From Verrucomicrobia bacterium UBA3761 (GTDB lineage Bacteria; Verrucomicrobiota; Kiritimatiellia; RFP12; UBA1067), in contig DFGB01000028.1 of NCBI GenBank assembly GCA_002371135.1, positions 1 to 44,199 on the forward strand: 44,199 nt of DNA, given 5' to 3'. Numbering within the stretch: position 1 is the first letter of the stretch; each line of letters begins with the position of its first letter. A model generated the notes under the pieces. That model searched no databases and was not told the origin of the DNA. It was given only the letters and a program-made list of their open reading frames with translations. Both the position numbers and the translations under genes were made by a program. Positions 8,487 to 15,664 of the stretch are shown here, piece after piece.

Positions 8487-9259
8487 AGAAGCTCGTTTTG
8501 GCATTTGCCGCCGCGGCGGCATTTACCATTCTAGCGGAAGAAGCAGCACCGCAACCGGTCGCAGAACCGGCACAGGAACACAAGGAAACGGTTGCCTCGA
8601 TCGTGGAGCGTAATACGGGAGGGAAGCTGATTGTCCTCTACAAAACCACGAAGAAAATATACTACGTGAACGCCCAAAAGCGCGTTGCCAAGGATGTGAT
8701 CGACGCTTCGCGGCAGAAGATGCAGGAGACGCTCAGGACGCCTGTCGATTTCGCCGAAGGGTCGTTTGATTTCAAATCGCCGAAAATCGAAGGCGAGCTC
8801 TCGCTTTACATCATCGACGACGAAAATCTGCCAATGTCGCTTGTTGCTCCGGAAGGTCGTTGGGCGTTCGTAAACGTCGCGCCGCTCGCAAAGGGCCGCG
8901 GTGAGAAGCCGCAGTTCCTCGAAGCCCGCGTCAAGAAGGAGTGTGCAAGAGTGGGATGCATGCTTTTCGGCGGAATATCTTCGTCGTACAAGCAGAATCT
9001 ACTCTCATTCGTGGGATCGGCGGAAGACCTCGACAAGTTCGAGAGCGACAGTCTCCCGGTCGATGGCCCCATGCGCTGTTCCCGCTATCTGCTTAGCATG
9101 GGCGTCAAGCCGTATCGCCAAGTGAGTTATCGCAAGGCGTGCGAAGAAGGATGGGCGCCGGCGCCGACGAACGATGTGCAGCAAGCGATTTGGGACAAAG
9201 TCCACGCTATCCCCGCTACGCCGATGAAAATCGAGTTCGACCCGAAGAAAGGCCGATGA
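8483..9259 (+). CDS. Secreted or periplasmic protein ending in IEFDPKKGR
   Basis: 258 residues, ATGA-coupled. The signal peptide MKKLVLAFAAAAAFTILAEE is followed by a mature domain containing KKECARVGCMLFGGISSSY, PYRQVSYRKACEEGWAPAPT and the terminal motif PMKIEFDPKKGR. These look conserved, but I cannot name a function. It closes the seven-gene operon; immediately after it begins a repeat block, so transcription may end or be processed there. Confidence 0.65.
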   Translation: MKKLVLAFAAAAAFTILAEEAAPQPVAEPAQEHKETVASIVERNTGGKLIVLYKTTKKIYYVNAQKRVAKDVIDASRQKMQETLRTPVDFAEGSFDFKSPKIEGELSLYIIDDENLPMSLVAPEGRWAFVNVAPLAKGRGEKPQFLEARVKKECARVGCMLFGGISSSYKQNLLSFVGSAEDLDKFESDSLPVDGPMRCSRYLLSMGVKPYRQVSYRKACEEGWAPAPTNDVQQAIWDKVHAIPATPMKIEFDPKKGR

Positions 9260-9267
9260 CAAGTTCA

Positions 9268-9379
9268 TTCTCAACTTTTAAACTTTTCAACCTTTCAACC
9301 TTTCAACTTTTCAACCTTTCAACTTTTCAACTTTTCAACCTTTCAACTTTTCAACCTTTCAACCTTTCAACTTTTTAAC
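9268..9379 (+). repeat. Octamer short tandem repeat, unit YTTTCAAC (about 14 units)
   Basis: Eleven exact contiguous units of C/T-TTTCAAC run from 9284 to 9371, flanked by degenerate units at 9268-9283 and 9372-9379. Further single units occur at 9423-9430 and 9470-9485, the last two touching the start of the next gene. The same octamer occurs in reverse orientation at 37739-37770 and 38896-38959. Confidence 0.95.
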
Positions 9380-9456
9380 ACAGAGGCACAGAGACACAGA
9401 GGAACACAGAGAATTTCTCGACTTTTCAACTTTTTCTCTGTGCCTCTGTGTTAAAA
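9373..9456. repeat. 22-bp perfect inverted repeat embedded in the octamer repeat block
   Basis: The left arm 9373-9394 (containing AACACAGAGGCACAGAG) and right arm 9435-9456 (containing CTCTGTGCCTCTGTGTT) pair perfectly around a 40-nt centre that itself contains CACAGAGGAACACAGAG. It could be a bidirectional terminator, an mRNA-stabilising hairpin or a small palindromic mobile repeat. It lies between two same-strand genes. Confidence 0.9.
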
Positions 9457-9486
9457 CAACCAAAAAATTCTTTCAACCTTTCAACT

Positions 9487-10248
9487 TTGAAATACACCTA
9501 CGCATATCGCGATTCAAGCGGCACGCGGCATACGGGCTCGATAGAGGCCGCTAGCCGCGATGCCGCGTTCGCGGCATTGCGCAAGGATGGCATCAGGCCG
9601 ATAAAAGTCGTCGCCGCAGACGGCAGCAAGGAAAACGGCGCGCCGGTCGGCATAGGGAAGCGCAGCGTAGTCCTGTTGTCGGCATTGGGCGTGCTGGCCG
9701 TGGCGGCGGCGGTGGCATACGTGATGTTGTTTTTGGACGCGCAGGAGCGCGTCCCTCCCGCGTTCATCGCGGCTGAGACGCGGCGTCAGATAATCGGCGA
9801 CGCGGCCATCGTCGAGAAAGGCATCCTCACGGGTTGGGCGGATGTGTTTCCCGAAGAGGGCGAGCGCTTCCTCGCTTCCTTCGCAGTGCCTGGCGTAAAG
9901 GCGGGGCAACGGAACACGACGGCCGGAGAAATTGAAGCGGCCCTCGGGCGCAATGTGCCCGCGAGCGAGAACGACGGCATCGAGGCGCGGCAGATAAAGG
10001 CTATGGTCGAGGGCATGAAAGCCGAGGCCCGCGCATACATCGCCGCCGGCGGCAGCATTGTCGAATACGGCAAACGCCTCACCGAGCGCCAAGAAGCCGA
10101 AATCGCCGTCTATGAACGCGCAAAGGCGGAGATGGAACGCGCCAAGGAGACGATGAGCGGCCAGATGCTCATTGCATACTGGGAAGAGCAGAACGATAAA
10201 CTCCGCAACCTCGGCATCCGCCCGGTTACGCTAGAATCGCTGGAGTAG
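9487..10248 (+). CDS. Membrane protein with GspF/PilC-type N-terminal motif
   Basis: About 253 residues from the TTG at 9487; the frame is open further upstream to 9448, but that stretch encodes the repeat. The N-terminal ~45 residues (KYTYAYRDSSGTRHTGSIEA, then AAFAALRKDGIRPIKV) match the short domain that opens GspF/PilC-type inner-membrane proteins of type II secretion and pilus systems. A single membrane helix follows (VVLLSALGVLAVAAAVAYVMLF), then a soluble helical region. The GspF core helices are missing, so this is a domain reuse rather than a GspF. The start codon is uncertain because the octamer repeat runs right up to it. Confidence 0.65.
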   Translation: MKYTYAYRDSSGTRHTGSIEAASRDAAFAALRKDGIRPIKVVAADGSKENGAPVGIGKRSVVLLSALGVLAVAAAVAYVMLFLDAQERVPPAFIAAETRRQIIGDAAIVEKGILTGWADVFPEEGERFLASFAVPGVKAGQRNTTAGEIEAALGRNVPASENDGIEARQIKAMVEGMKAEARAYIAAGGSIVEYGKRLTERQEAEIAVYERAKAEMERAKETMSGQMLIAYWEEQNDKLRNLGIRPVTLESLE

Positions 10249-10249
10249 C

Positions 10250-10270
10250 CTACCCATCCCGGGAGGGTAG
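10250..10270. terminator. Hairpin between convergent genes
   Basis: CTACCC-A-TCCC pairs with GGGA-GGGTAG with one bulged A. It begins one base after the stop of the + strand gene, between it and the convergent pdxT. There is no clear U-run, so efficiency is uncertain. Confidence 0.45.
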
Positions 10271-10327
10271 CGCTTGTCTCGGGCCGCTAGTGCCACACAT
10301 AAGCGTCGTTCGCGAACGTGAGCGGCT

Positions 10328-10888
10328 TCAGGCTCTCATTCTCTGGTTCAGCTCGGGATGCCAGGTGAATGCGGTGATGCCGCGCCAGCGGACGGCGGTT
10401 GGCGCGCCGTTGAATTCTGATAGGACTTCGACTTCAGGCGACGAGATTGCCGTTATCGCCGGCGCCCGGATGAACGTCATCGGCACGTTCGTCGTGCCAT
10501 CGAACGCGCCAACAGTCTTGAAGCTGCCGAGTTGCCGCCCGTATGCATTGCGGCGCACTGTCACCGGCAGAACGCCGAACCACTTTCCGGGCCGCGTTCC
10601 GCCGCGGCCGCCGGGATCGTAGATCTTCTCCGCGAGCAGAATCAGGCCGGCGCAGACTGCGAACACCGGAAGCCCGCCGGCGATTCGCGCCTTTAGAGGC
10701 GCGAATAGTCCGAGGTCGTTCAGCAGTTTGCCCTGCACGGTCGATTCGCCGCCAGGCATGGCGAGCATGTCGAAGTCGCGTTCGAGGTCCGGCAGCTGCC
10801 GTATCTCGAACGTCTCGGCGCCCTGCGTGCGCCAGAACGCCTTCATCTCGGCGAAGGCGCCTTGAACCGCCAGCACCCCGACTTTCAT
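10328..10888 (-). CDS. pdxT: Pyridoxal 5'-phosphate synthase glutaminase subunit PdxT
   Basis: 186 residues. It is the class I glutamine amidotransferase that releases ammonia from glutamine for PdxS in the DXP-independent vitamin B6 pathway. The start MKVGVLAVQGAFAE, the PGGEST oxyanion/substrate loop, the nucleophile Cys in FAVCAGLILLA, FIRAP and the catalytic His-Glu in TWHPEL are all present. The ATG overlaps the pdxS TGA (ATGA), matching the usual pdxS-pdxT operon. The frame is open far upstream on this strand, but that is antisense noise in the high-GC pdxS region. Confidence 0.95.
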   Translation of the reverse strand: MKVGVLAVQGAFAEMKAFWRTQGAETFEIRQLPDLERDFDMLAMPGGESTVQGKLLNDLGLFAPLKARIAGGLPVFAVCAGLILLAEKIYDPGGRGGTRPGKWFGVLPVTVRRNAYGRQLGSFKTVGAFDGTTNVPMTFIRAPAITAISSPEVEVLSEFNGAPTAVRWRGITAFTWHPELNQRMRA

Positions 10889-11757
10889 TTCCCGCGCTCT
10901 TCCATTAAGGTCTTTATCTCGTCCGCGTTGATTCCGACCATCGCCGGGCCAAGGTTTTCCGAAAGCCTCGCCAGCAGCTTGGAGTCCTGCCAGTTGGCGA
11001 CGGCCTGGACGATCGCCGCGGCGCGCTTCGCCGCTTCGCCGCTCTTGAAGATGCCGCTCCCCACGAACACGCCCTCGGCGCCGAGCTCCATCATGAGCGC
11101 GGCGTCGGCGGGCGTCGCGACGCCGCCGGCGGCGAAGTTGACGACGGGGAGCCTGCCGTTTTCGTGCACCGACTTCACAAGATCGAGCGGCGCCGCAAGC
11201 TCCTTCGCCGCCTCGCAGAGCTCGTCTTCGCGCAGGGATGCGATGCGGCGTATCTCGCTTTGGATTCTGCGCATGTGTCTCACGGCCTGCACCACATCGC
11301 CAGTCCCAGGCTCGCCCTTCGTGCGGATCATCGTCGCGCCCTCGCCGATGCGCCGCAGCGCTTCGCCGAGATCGCGCGCGCCGCACACGAAAGGCACCGC
11401 GAATTTCGTCTTGTCGATGTGGCGCGCATCGTCGGCGGGGGAAAGGACCTCCGACTCGTCGATGTAGTCGATTTCGACCGCCTCGAGAATGCGCGCCTCG
11501 GTGATGTGGCCGATTCTGCATTTCGCCATCACCGGTATCGAAACCGCTGCCTGTACGCCTTTTATCATCGCGGGGTCGCTCATGCGCGAGACGCCGCCCG
11601 CCGCGCGTATGTCGGCCGGTATGCGCTCTAGCGCCATAACCGCGCAAGCGCCTGCGGCCTCGGCGATCCGGGCCTGCTCGGGCGTTGTCACGTCCATTAT
11701 GACGCCGCCTTTCAGCATCTGCGCCAGATTTCTGTTGAGTTCCTGCCTGTCTTTCAT
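10885..11757 (-). CDS. pdxS: Pyridoxal 5'-phosphate synthase lyase subunit PdxS
   Basis: 290 residues, full family length. It builds PLP from ribose 5-phosphate, glyceraldehyde 3-phosphate and the ammonia delivered by PdxT, as a (beta/alpha)8 barrel forming a dodecamer with PdxT. Visible signatures are GGVIMDVTTPEQARIAE, the active-site lysine in PVMAKCRIGH, IDESEVL, TKGEPGTGDVV and VNFAAGGVATPADA. The start at 11757 is preceded by AAAAGGAGAAAACAAG, a strong ribosome-binding site; the longer open frame upstream lacks conserved sequence. Confidence 0.96.
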   Translation of the reverse strand: MKDRQELNRNLAQMLKGGVIMDVTTPEQARIAEAAGACAVMALERIPADIRAAGGVSRMSDPAMIKGVQAAVSIPVMAKCRIGHITEARILEAVEIDYIDESEVLSPADDARHIDKTKFAVPFVCGARDLGEALRRIGEGATMIRTKGEPGTGDVVQAVRHMRRIQSEIRRIASLREDELCEAAKELAAPLDLVKSVHENGRLPVVNFAAGGVATPADAALMMELGAEGVFVGSGIFKSGEAAKRAAAIVQAVANWQDSKLLARLSENLGPAMVGINADEIKTLMEERGK

Positions 11758-11812
11758 CTTGTTTTCTCCTTTTCGGATTCCACCGCAGCGTTTCCCGGAA
11801 ACGGCGGCGAAT

Positions 11813-11818
11813 ATTATC
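11813..11818 (-). promoter_or_regulatory. Possible -10 element for pdxST
   Basis: On the minus strand TGCGATAAT gives an extended -10 (TGN plus GATAAT) about 55 nt before pdxS. The matching -35 is weak, so this is a tentative assignment. Confidence 0.3.
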
Positions 11819-12110
11819 GCATAAATCAGCCGGCGAATGGTAATCGGAAGTTTTTGCCGGGAGCGATAGTTCCTTCCTATGGTGGGAAATGCGCAATGGC
11901 GTCGCGGCGGGCAACCTGCCATGGCGTGCGATGCGGGCCGTCTGCAGCACAAACGGTATATCTCCGCGACGTCGACCTCTATCAGTGACACGAAGCCGCC
12001 GATGGTGTTGCCTCGAGGTTAAGCCTTTCCACCAAAAGCGGGATATCTTCTTTTCTCGCGCCAAGTCCGGCAAAGTCGCGAGGAAGCCCTATGAATTCGA
12101 GCCATTTTTT

Positions 12111-12410
12111 CGGCTTTTCGAAAAGACGGTCGTGGTCACTGGAGGGGCGCAAGGCATAGGCAAATGCATTGCCGAGTGCTTCCGGCGCGAGGGTGCAATC
12201 GTCCACGTCATCGACAAACAGGACGGGCCTTGGTTCACGGGAGACCTCGCGGACAAGGCGACGCTGGAACGCTTTGCGGCAGACGTAATCGAGAAGAGCG
12301 GCAGTGTCGATGTCCTCGTCAACAACGCGAGGCCTCTCTTCAAGGGTATCGACGAATGCATATACGAGGAGTTCGCATATGCGCAGGCCGTCGGCGTAGT
12401 CGCGACGTAA
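12111..12410 (+). pseudogene. Truncated short-chain dehydrogenase/reductase
   Basis: The frame encodes the N-terminal Rossmann part of an SDR: KTVVVTGGAQGIGKCIAECF (cofactor loop TGGxxGIG), HVIDK, TGDLADKATLE and LVNNA. It then stops shortly after YEEFAYAQAVGVVA. The active-site Ser, the YxxxK motif and the C-terminal half (about 150 residues) are absent, and I find no continuation within the window. Sequence resembling a phage tape-measure protein begins within ten bases, so the break is probably a deletion or integration junction. Confidence 0.7.
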
Positions 12411-12417
12411 CTGCCGC

Positions 12418-12838
12418 TTGTCGGGCGCTCGCGAATCGAGCGAGCAGTTCCTCGCGACTGCGGGGGCGAGCGGCATCTCCGAGGACGAGGAGAAGCGAAT
12501 CCGCAAGGCGCAGGACGCATACTCCCTCGAGGAATCGCTCGTGGACAAGTACGAGTCGAAGCTCCGCTCCGCGCAGGAGGCGACATGCGCCGCCGCGAAG
12601 CGGTCGGGTTGGGTGAGGGCGAAGCCCGAACTGCGAAGCAGCCGCAAGGCCCCGCGCGAAGCAGACCTCAATCGCGAAGCCGCAGGGGACGTTCTACGCG
12701 AACGCCGCGCAGTCTCTGCGCGGCTCGCAGATGGAGCAGCGGATGCTTACGGCGACTCAGGAGATCGCGAAGCACACGAAGAAAACCGCCGAACTCCTAA
12801 AGGACGGAGCGGGAGGATCAACGCTCACGTTCCAGTAG
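12418..12838 (+). pseudogene. Phage tail tape-measure protein C-terminal remnant, frameshifted
   Basis: The first frame reads a charged helical stretch (EDEEKRIRKAQDAYSLEESL, then KYESKLRSAQEA). After about 12,650 the sense continues one frame over as PQGTFYANAAQSLRGSQMEQ and ATQEIAKHTKKTAELLKDG, ending LTFQ and TAG at 12836-12838. That ending is typical of tape-measure proteins (GTF..., ATEE.AKNT...). The N-terminal bulk and the rest of the gene are missing. It marks the left part of a decayed prophage whose tail genes continue at 14,743. Confidence 0.55.
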
Positions 12839-12851
12839 TCATGTCAAACGA

Positions 12852-12886
12852 TGTCAGAAAGTAAACTGCCGGTTTACTTCCTGACA
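12852..12886. repeat. 15-bp inverted repeat with 5-nt loop
   Basis: Arms TGTCAGAAAGTAAAC and GTTTACTTCCTGACA (one mismatch) surround TGCCG. The hairpin lies 14 nt after the tape-measure stop codon. It may be a terminator without a U-tract, an operator, or a recombination or insertion site. Confidence 0.7.
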
Positions 12887-12916
12887 AATTCCCGCTTGCG
12901 TATTATGATAAAAATA

Positions 12917-12953
12917 TGGACGATTTGCAAAATATCCTTTTACAAATCGTCCA
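12917..12953. repeat. 11-bp perfect inverted repeat
   Basis: TGGACGATTTG (12917-12927) pairs perfectly with CAAATCGTCCA (12943-12953) across 15 nt. An AT-rich TATTATGATAA stretch just upstream could hold a promoter, so this may be an operator-like site. Confidence 0.6.
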
Positions 12954-13229
12954 GTTGCCGTCGGTGGATTCTGAAGGCCCTCGACGGGTTGTCAGAGTGC
13001 GCATCTTTTTAGGTTTTTTCGGAATATTGCATCTTTTTATGGGTGTATGTCTGAAAGAAAGCGGGGTCGTGACGAAAAACAAAGGTAAAAGCGGAGCGGT
13101 TTTGGCGAAAAACAAAGGTAGTGAAGGCGGGTGGGGCACCTGCAAGGATCGTGGAAGCGCACGGCGTTGCTGCAGAGAAGGAGCTGAATGCCAAAACAGG
13201 GGCATAATTTTGCAGCCTGAAGTTCCCTA

Positions 13230-13259
13230 TTGCCAAAAGTGAAACAGATATGTTATACT
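13230..13259 (+). promoter_or_regulatory. Sigma70-like promoter of the AbiE module (probably leaderless mRNA)
   Basis: TTGCCA (13230-13235), an 18-nt spacer and TATACT (13254-13259). The expected transcription start, about 13,266, falls 1-3 nt before the ATG at 13268, and no ribosome-binding site precedes that ATG. Confidence 0.6.
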
Positions 13260-13267
13260 ATTGGCTC

Positions 13268-13819
13268 ATGAACAACTGGGAAGCAGTACAGCAGGCGGCA
13301 CTTGGCTCGCACGGAATCGTCACCTTCGCACAAGCGAAGGCGATGGGGATATTCCCTGCCGAGATGTATCGCTGGTGCAGAAAAGGCCGACTCATGAAGG
13401 TCGGGCGGGGCGTTTTCCGCATGACGGCCTATCCCTCGCAGGGAATGGTCTCCGACATGGCGGCATTGCTTGCGCTTTTCGGCGACGGGGCGTATCTCTG
13501 CGGAGAGAGCGTCCTTGCGCTCTACGGACTCTGTCCCACCCGTTCGTATGTTGCGACGGTTGCGGTGCCCGGCAGGATGCGCAAGAGACAGATTCCGCAG
13601 GGTGCGACCATCGTCAAGGCGAAGAGCGGCTACAGTCCCGCATACCACGACGGCATCGCCTGCCAGCGTCCGGCGGATGCCATACGCTCGTGCATCGGAG
13701 TCCTTGAGAAAGGCCGGCTTTTCGAGGCCGTGGACGAAGCGGAGAACAAGGGCTACTTCATGCCGTCCGAATCGGACGAACTCAGGAAGGAGATTGAAAA
13801 TGGCAAAGCAACCGCATAA
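13268..13819 (+). CDS. abiEi: AbiEi-family antitoxin / transcriptional repressor
   Basis: 183 residues. The N-terminal winged-helix region (GIVTFAQAKAMGI, WCRKGRLMKVGRGVFRM) is the AbiEi_4-type DNA-binding domain, followed by the C-terminal antitoxin domain (YLCGESVLALYGLCPTRSY, DGIACQRPADAIRSCI). In type IV AbiE systems this protein represses its own promoter and counters the nucleotidyltransferase toxin AbiEii. The frame opens at 13250, but the ATG at 13268 fits the family start better. The gene overlaps abiEii by 20 nt. It lies inside decayed prophage sequence yet is intact. Confidence 0.85.
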   Translation: MNNWEAVQQAALGSHGIVTFAQAKAMGIFPAEMYRWCRKGRLMKVGRGVFRMTAYPSQGMVSDMAALLALFGDGAYLCGESVLALYGLCPTRSYVATVAVPGRMRKRQIPQGATIVKAKSGYSPAYHDGIACQRPADAIRSCIGVLEKGRLFEAVDEAENKGYFMPSESDELRKEIENGKATA

Positions 13820-14627
13820 CGAACATGAACTCGAACTCGCCCTGACTCGACTCGCGGGGTCGAACGTCGCCGCCGTGGAGTACAGGGACATAATGGCGGG
13901 TGTCGTCCTTGGACAGATGCTCCCGCCTGGAACGGTCGTAAAAGGAGGGACTTCCATGCGCCTCCGCCTCGGGCCGGGGAACTCGCGCGTGACCGTGGAT
14001 TTCGATGCCGCGAGGAAGACGGAACTCGACGAGTACATCAAGGCGCTGCGCTCCCTTCTCGAAAAGGGATGGGCGGACTTTACGGGCGAAGTGGCGATCA
14101 GGAAGCAAGGCTCTCCCGCCGGCGTTCCGTTCGAGTACGTCATGCAGCCGATCGACGTGAAACTCGCCTACCGGCGCCACCCCTGGTGCACGGTGAGGCT
14201 AGAGGTGAGCCACAACGAAATCGGCGATGCCGACATCGTCGATACGAGGGATCTTCCGCAGAGGATAAAGGACATTTTCGCGGCGCTGAACTTTCCGGAG
14301 CCGCGGCCGATTCCGCTGATGACGATTCCGTTCCAGATCGCGCAGAAGCTCCACGGCCTGACGCAGGAGGGAAGTTCCCGCGTCCGCGACCTCATCGACC
14401 TTCAATTGATCGCGCGGTCGGAGGAGATCGACTTGGAGGCGACCGCAGATGTCTGCAGGAGGCTTTTCAAATACAGGCGGATGCATACATGGCCGCCCAG
14501 AGTCCTGAAGAACGCAGACTGGGACGGCATATACGCCAACCAGCGGGGCGACCTGCCCGTCGCCGATTCATGCGACGAAGCCGTGGCCCTTGTGAACGCT
14601 CTGATCGAGCGGATCGACAAGACCTGA
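13800..14627 (+). CDS. abiEii: AbiEii-family nucleotidyltransferase toxin
   Basis: 275 residues from the ATG at 13800. The family is a DNA-polymerase-beta-type nucleotidyltransferase that stops growth, giving abortive infection or plasmid/phage-remnant maintenance. Motif I VVKGGTSMRLRLG (47-59) with the downstream acidic pair DFD (67-69), the basic patch DVKLAYRR, and the C-terminal motif AQKLHGLTQEGSSRVRDLID match AbiEii. Full length and intact. Its start lies within abiEi, giving coupled translation with antitoxin first. A strong hairpin follows. Confidence 0.88.
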   Translation: MAKQPHNEHELELALTRLAGSNVAAVEYRDIMAGVVLGQMLPPGTVVKGGTSMRLRLGPGNSRVTVDFDAARKTELDEYIKALRSLLEKGWADFTGEVAIRKQGSPAGVPFEYVMQPIDVKLAYRRHPWCTVRLEVSHNEIGDADIVDTRDLPQRIKDIFAALNFPEPRPIPLMTIPFQIAQKLHGLTQEGSSRVRDLIDLQLIARSEEIDLEATADVCRRLFKYRRMHTWPPRVLKNADWDGIYANQRGDLPVADSCDEAVALVNALIERIDKT

Positions 14628-14653
14628 CGAAGATCTGACAGAACAGACGCTGG

Positions 14654-14687
14654 AAGACGCGCATCCCGGAAACGGGGTGCGCGTCTT
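14654..14687 (+). terminator. Terminator-like hairpin after abiEii
   Basis: A 14-bp stem, AAGACGCGCATCCC / GGGGTGCGCGTCTT (one G-U pair), with a 6-nt GGAAAC loop, beginning 27 nt after the abiEii stop. No U-run follows. It separates the toxin module from the tail genes. Confidence 0.6.
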
Positions 14688-14742
14688 GCGTTATGGCGTT
14701 ATGCCTTGAGACACATCGAGTGCAGAAAGAAAGGAGTTCGTT

Positions 14743-15646
14743 ATGGCGACAGTAAGGGTCGAGGAGGCGTATTCCGAGCGCGACGAGACAATCGACGCCA
14801 AGGGGAACGTCACCGAGGTCGAGATTCCGTATCTCGTCTTTGGCGTTGCGGACGAGTCCGCCGCGCTTGCGGCGGCAAGGCCGAAGGTCAAGACCGTCTC
14901 CGGCATGACGCTCGAATCCATCGAAGTCATGGAGCGCGTGAGCGGCGACACGTGGAAGGTAAAGGCTATCTATGAGGTTGACGAGGATGGCGGCGGAGAC
15001 GATGCCACAGACGATGACGAGGACACGACCGTGTTCGCGTTTGACACGGGCGTAACCGCCCCTTGCGGGTGGTCGCGACCAGTGGGGAAACGACCAAGCC
15101 GAGCGCAAGCGAGTGCCGAGCGGAACGAAGCACATCAACCAGTCGATCAAGACCGACGGACGCTACCCGAACACCGCTCCCGACTTCGCGGGGGCGATAG
15201 AGGTGGACAATGAGGGAAACGTCAACGGTGTGGACGTCACGATGTCCGTTCTGAACTTCACCGAGACGCACACCCTCGCAGGTTCAAGGGTTTCAACCTC
15301 GTACAAGAAGACTCTCGCGGCTCTCACGGGGACGGTGAACAGCAACTCGTTCCGAGGATTCTCCAGAGGCGAGGTGCTGTTTCTCGGCGCGTCCGGGACG
15401 AAGCGATCAAAGAAGGCGTCCGCGCCCTGGGAGATAATATACCGCTTTGCTGTCTCGCCCAACCAGTCCGGCTTCAAGGTCGGGGACATACAGGTGAGCC
15501 GCAAGTACGGCTGGGACTACCTCTGGGTCAGATACGCCGACAAGGTCGCCGAGGGCGGAAAGAACGTCGTGAAGAAGCCTGTCGGCGTCTATATCGAGAT
15601 GGTCTACCCGGAAGGCGACTTCGGGAATCTCGGCATCGGGAACTGA
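14743..15646 (+). pseudogene. Phage tail/baseplate-like protein interrupted by 70 nt
   Basis: The first part (14743 to about 15051) encodes MATVRVEEAYSERDETIDAK, then VFGVADESAALAAARP, ending DTTVFAFDTG. The second part (about 15122-15646) continues in another frame as GTKHINQSIKTDGRYPNTAP, DFAGAIEVD, PWEIIYRFAVSPNQSGF and KKPVGVYIEMVYPEGDFGNL. Together they read like one tail or baseplate protein; I recall related proteins with a continuous FDT-G-G-T...HI-QS segment. The 70 nt between them hold a stop in the downstream frame and several hairpins, so translation as one chain would need ribosome bypassing. Simple inactivation is more likely. The second half could be expressed from the GTG at 15113. 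RBS AAAGGAG precedes 14743. Confidence 0.6.
15052..15121 (+). other. 70-nt structured interruption in the tail gene
   Basis: It contains ACCGCCC / GGGTGGT (7-bp stem), the 12-bp perfect palindrome TGGTCGCGACCA and two copies of GCCGAGCG. It carries an in-frame stop (TAA, 15053-15055, in the downstream frame) and shifts the frame by one. Gly codons lie on both sides (GGC at 15049, GGA at 15122). Confidence 0.6.
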
Positions 15647-15664
15647 GCAGAAAGGAGGCGTTTC

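Larger units (their letters stand above)
12839..13229. other. Gene-poor spacer with two hairpins
   Basis: No convincing gene is visible; a 108-codon open frame at 12916 has no family features. The stretch holds a 15-bp hairpin (12852-12886), an 11-bp inverted repeat (12917-12953) and two copies of CGAAAAACAAAGGTA at about 13,073 and 13,111. It separates the tape-measure remnant from the AbiE module and may mark its insertion edge. Confidence 0.5.

Noticed and set aside
9268..9379. CRISPR array
   Set aside because: The 8-bp units are contiguous with no spacers, and no cas genes are present.
10328..12073. A 581-codon minus-strand frame that looks like a fusion upstream of pdxT
   Set aside because: Only the last 186 codons are pdxT. 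The rest runs out of frame over pdxS and is Arg-rich, as expected for a shadow of GC-rich coding DNA.
12916..13242. A 108-codon frame as a small gene
   Set aside because: Its first codons lie in an inverted repeat, composition is atypical, and the C-terminal half is Cys/Arg-rich with no motif.
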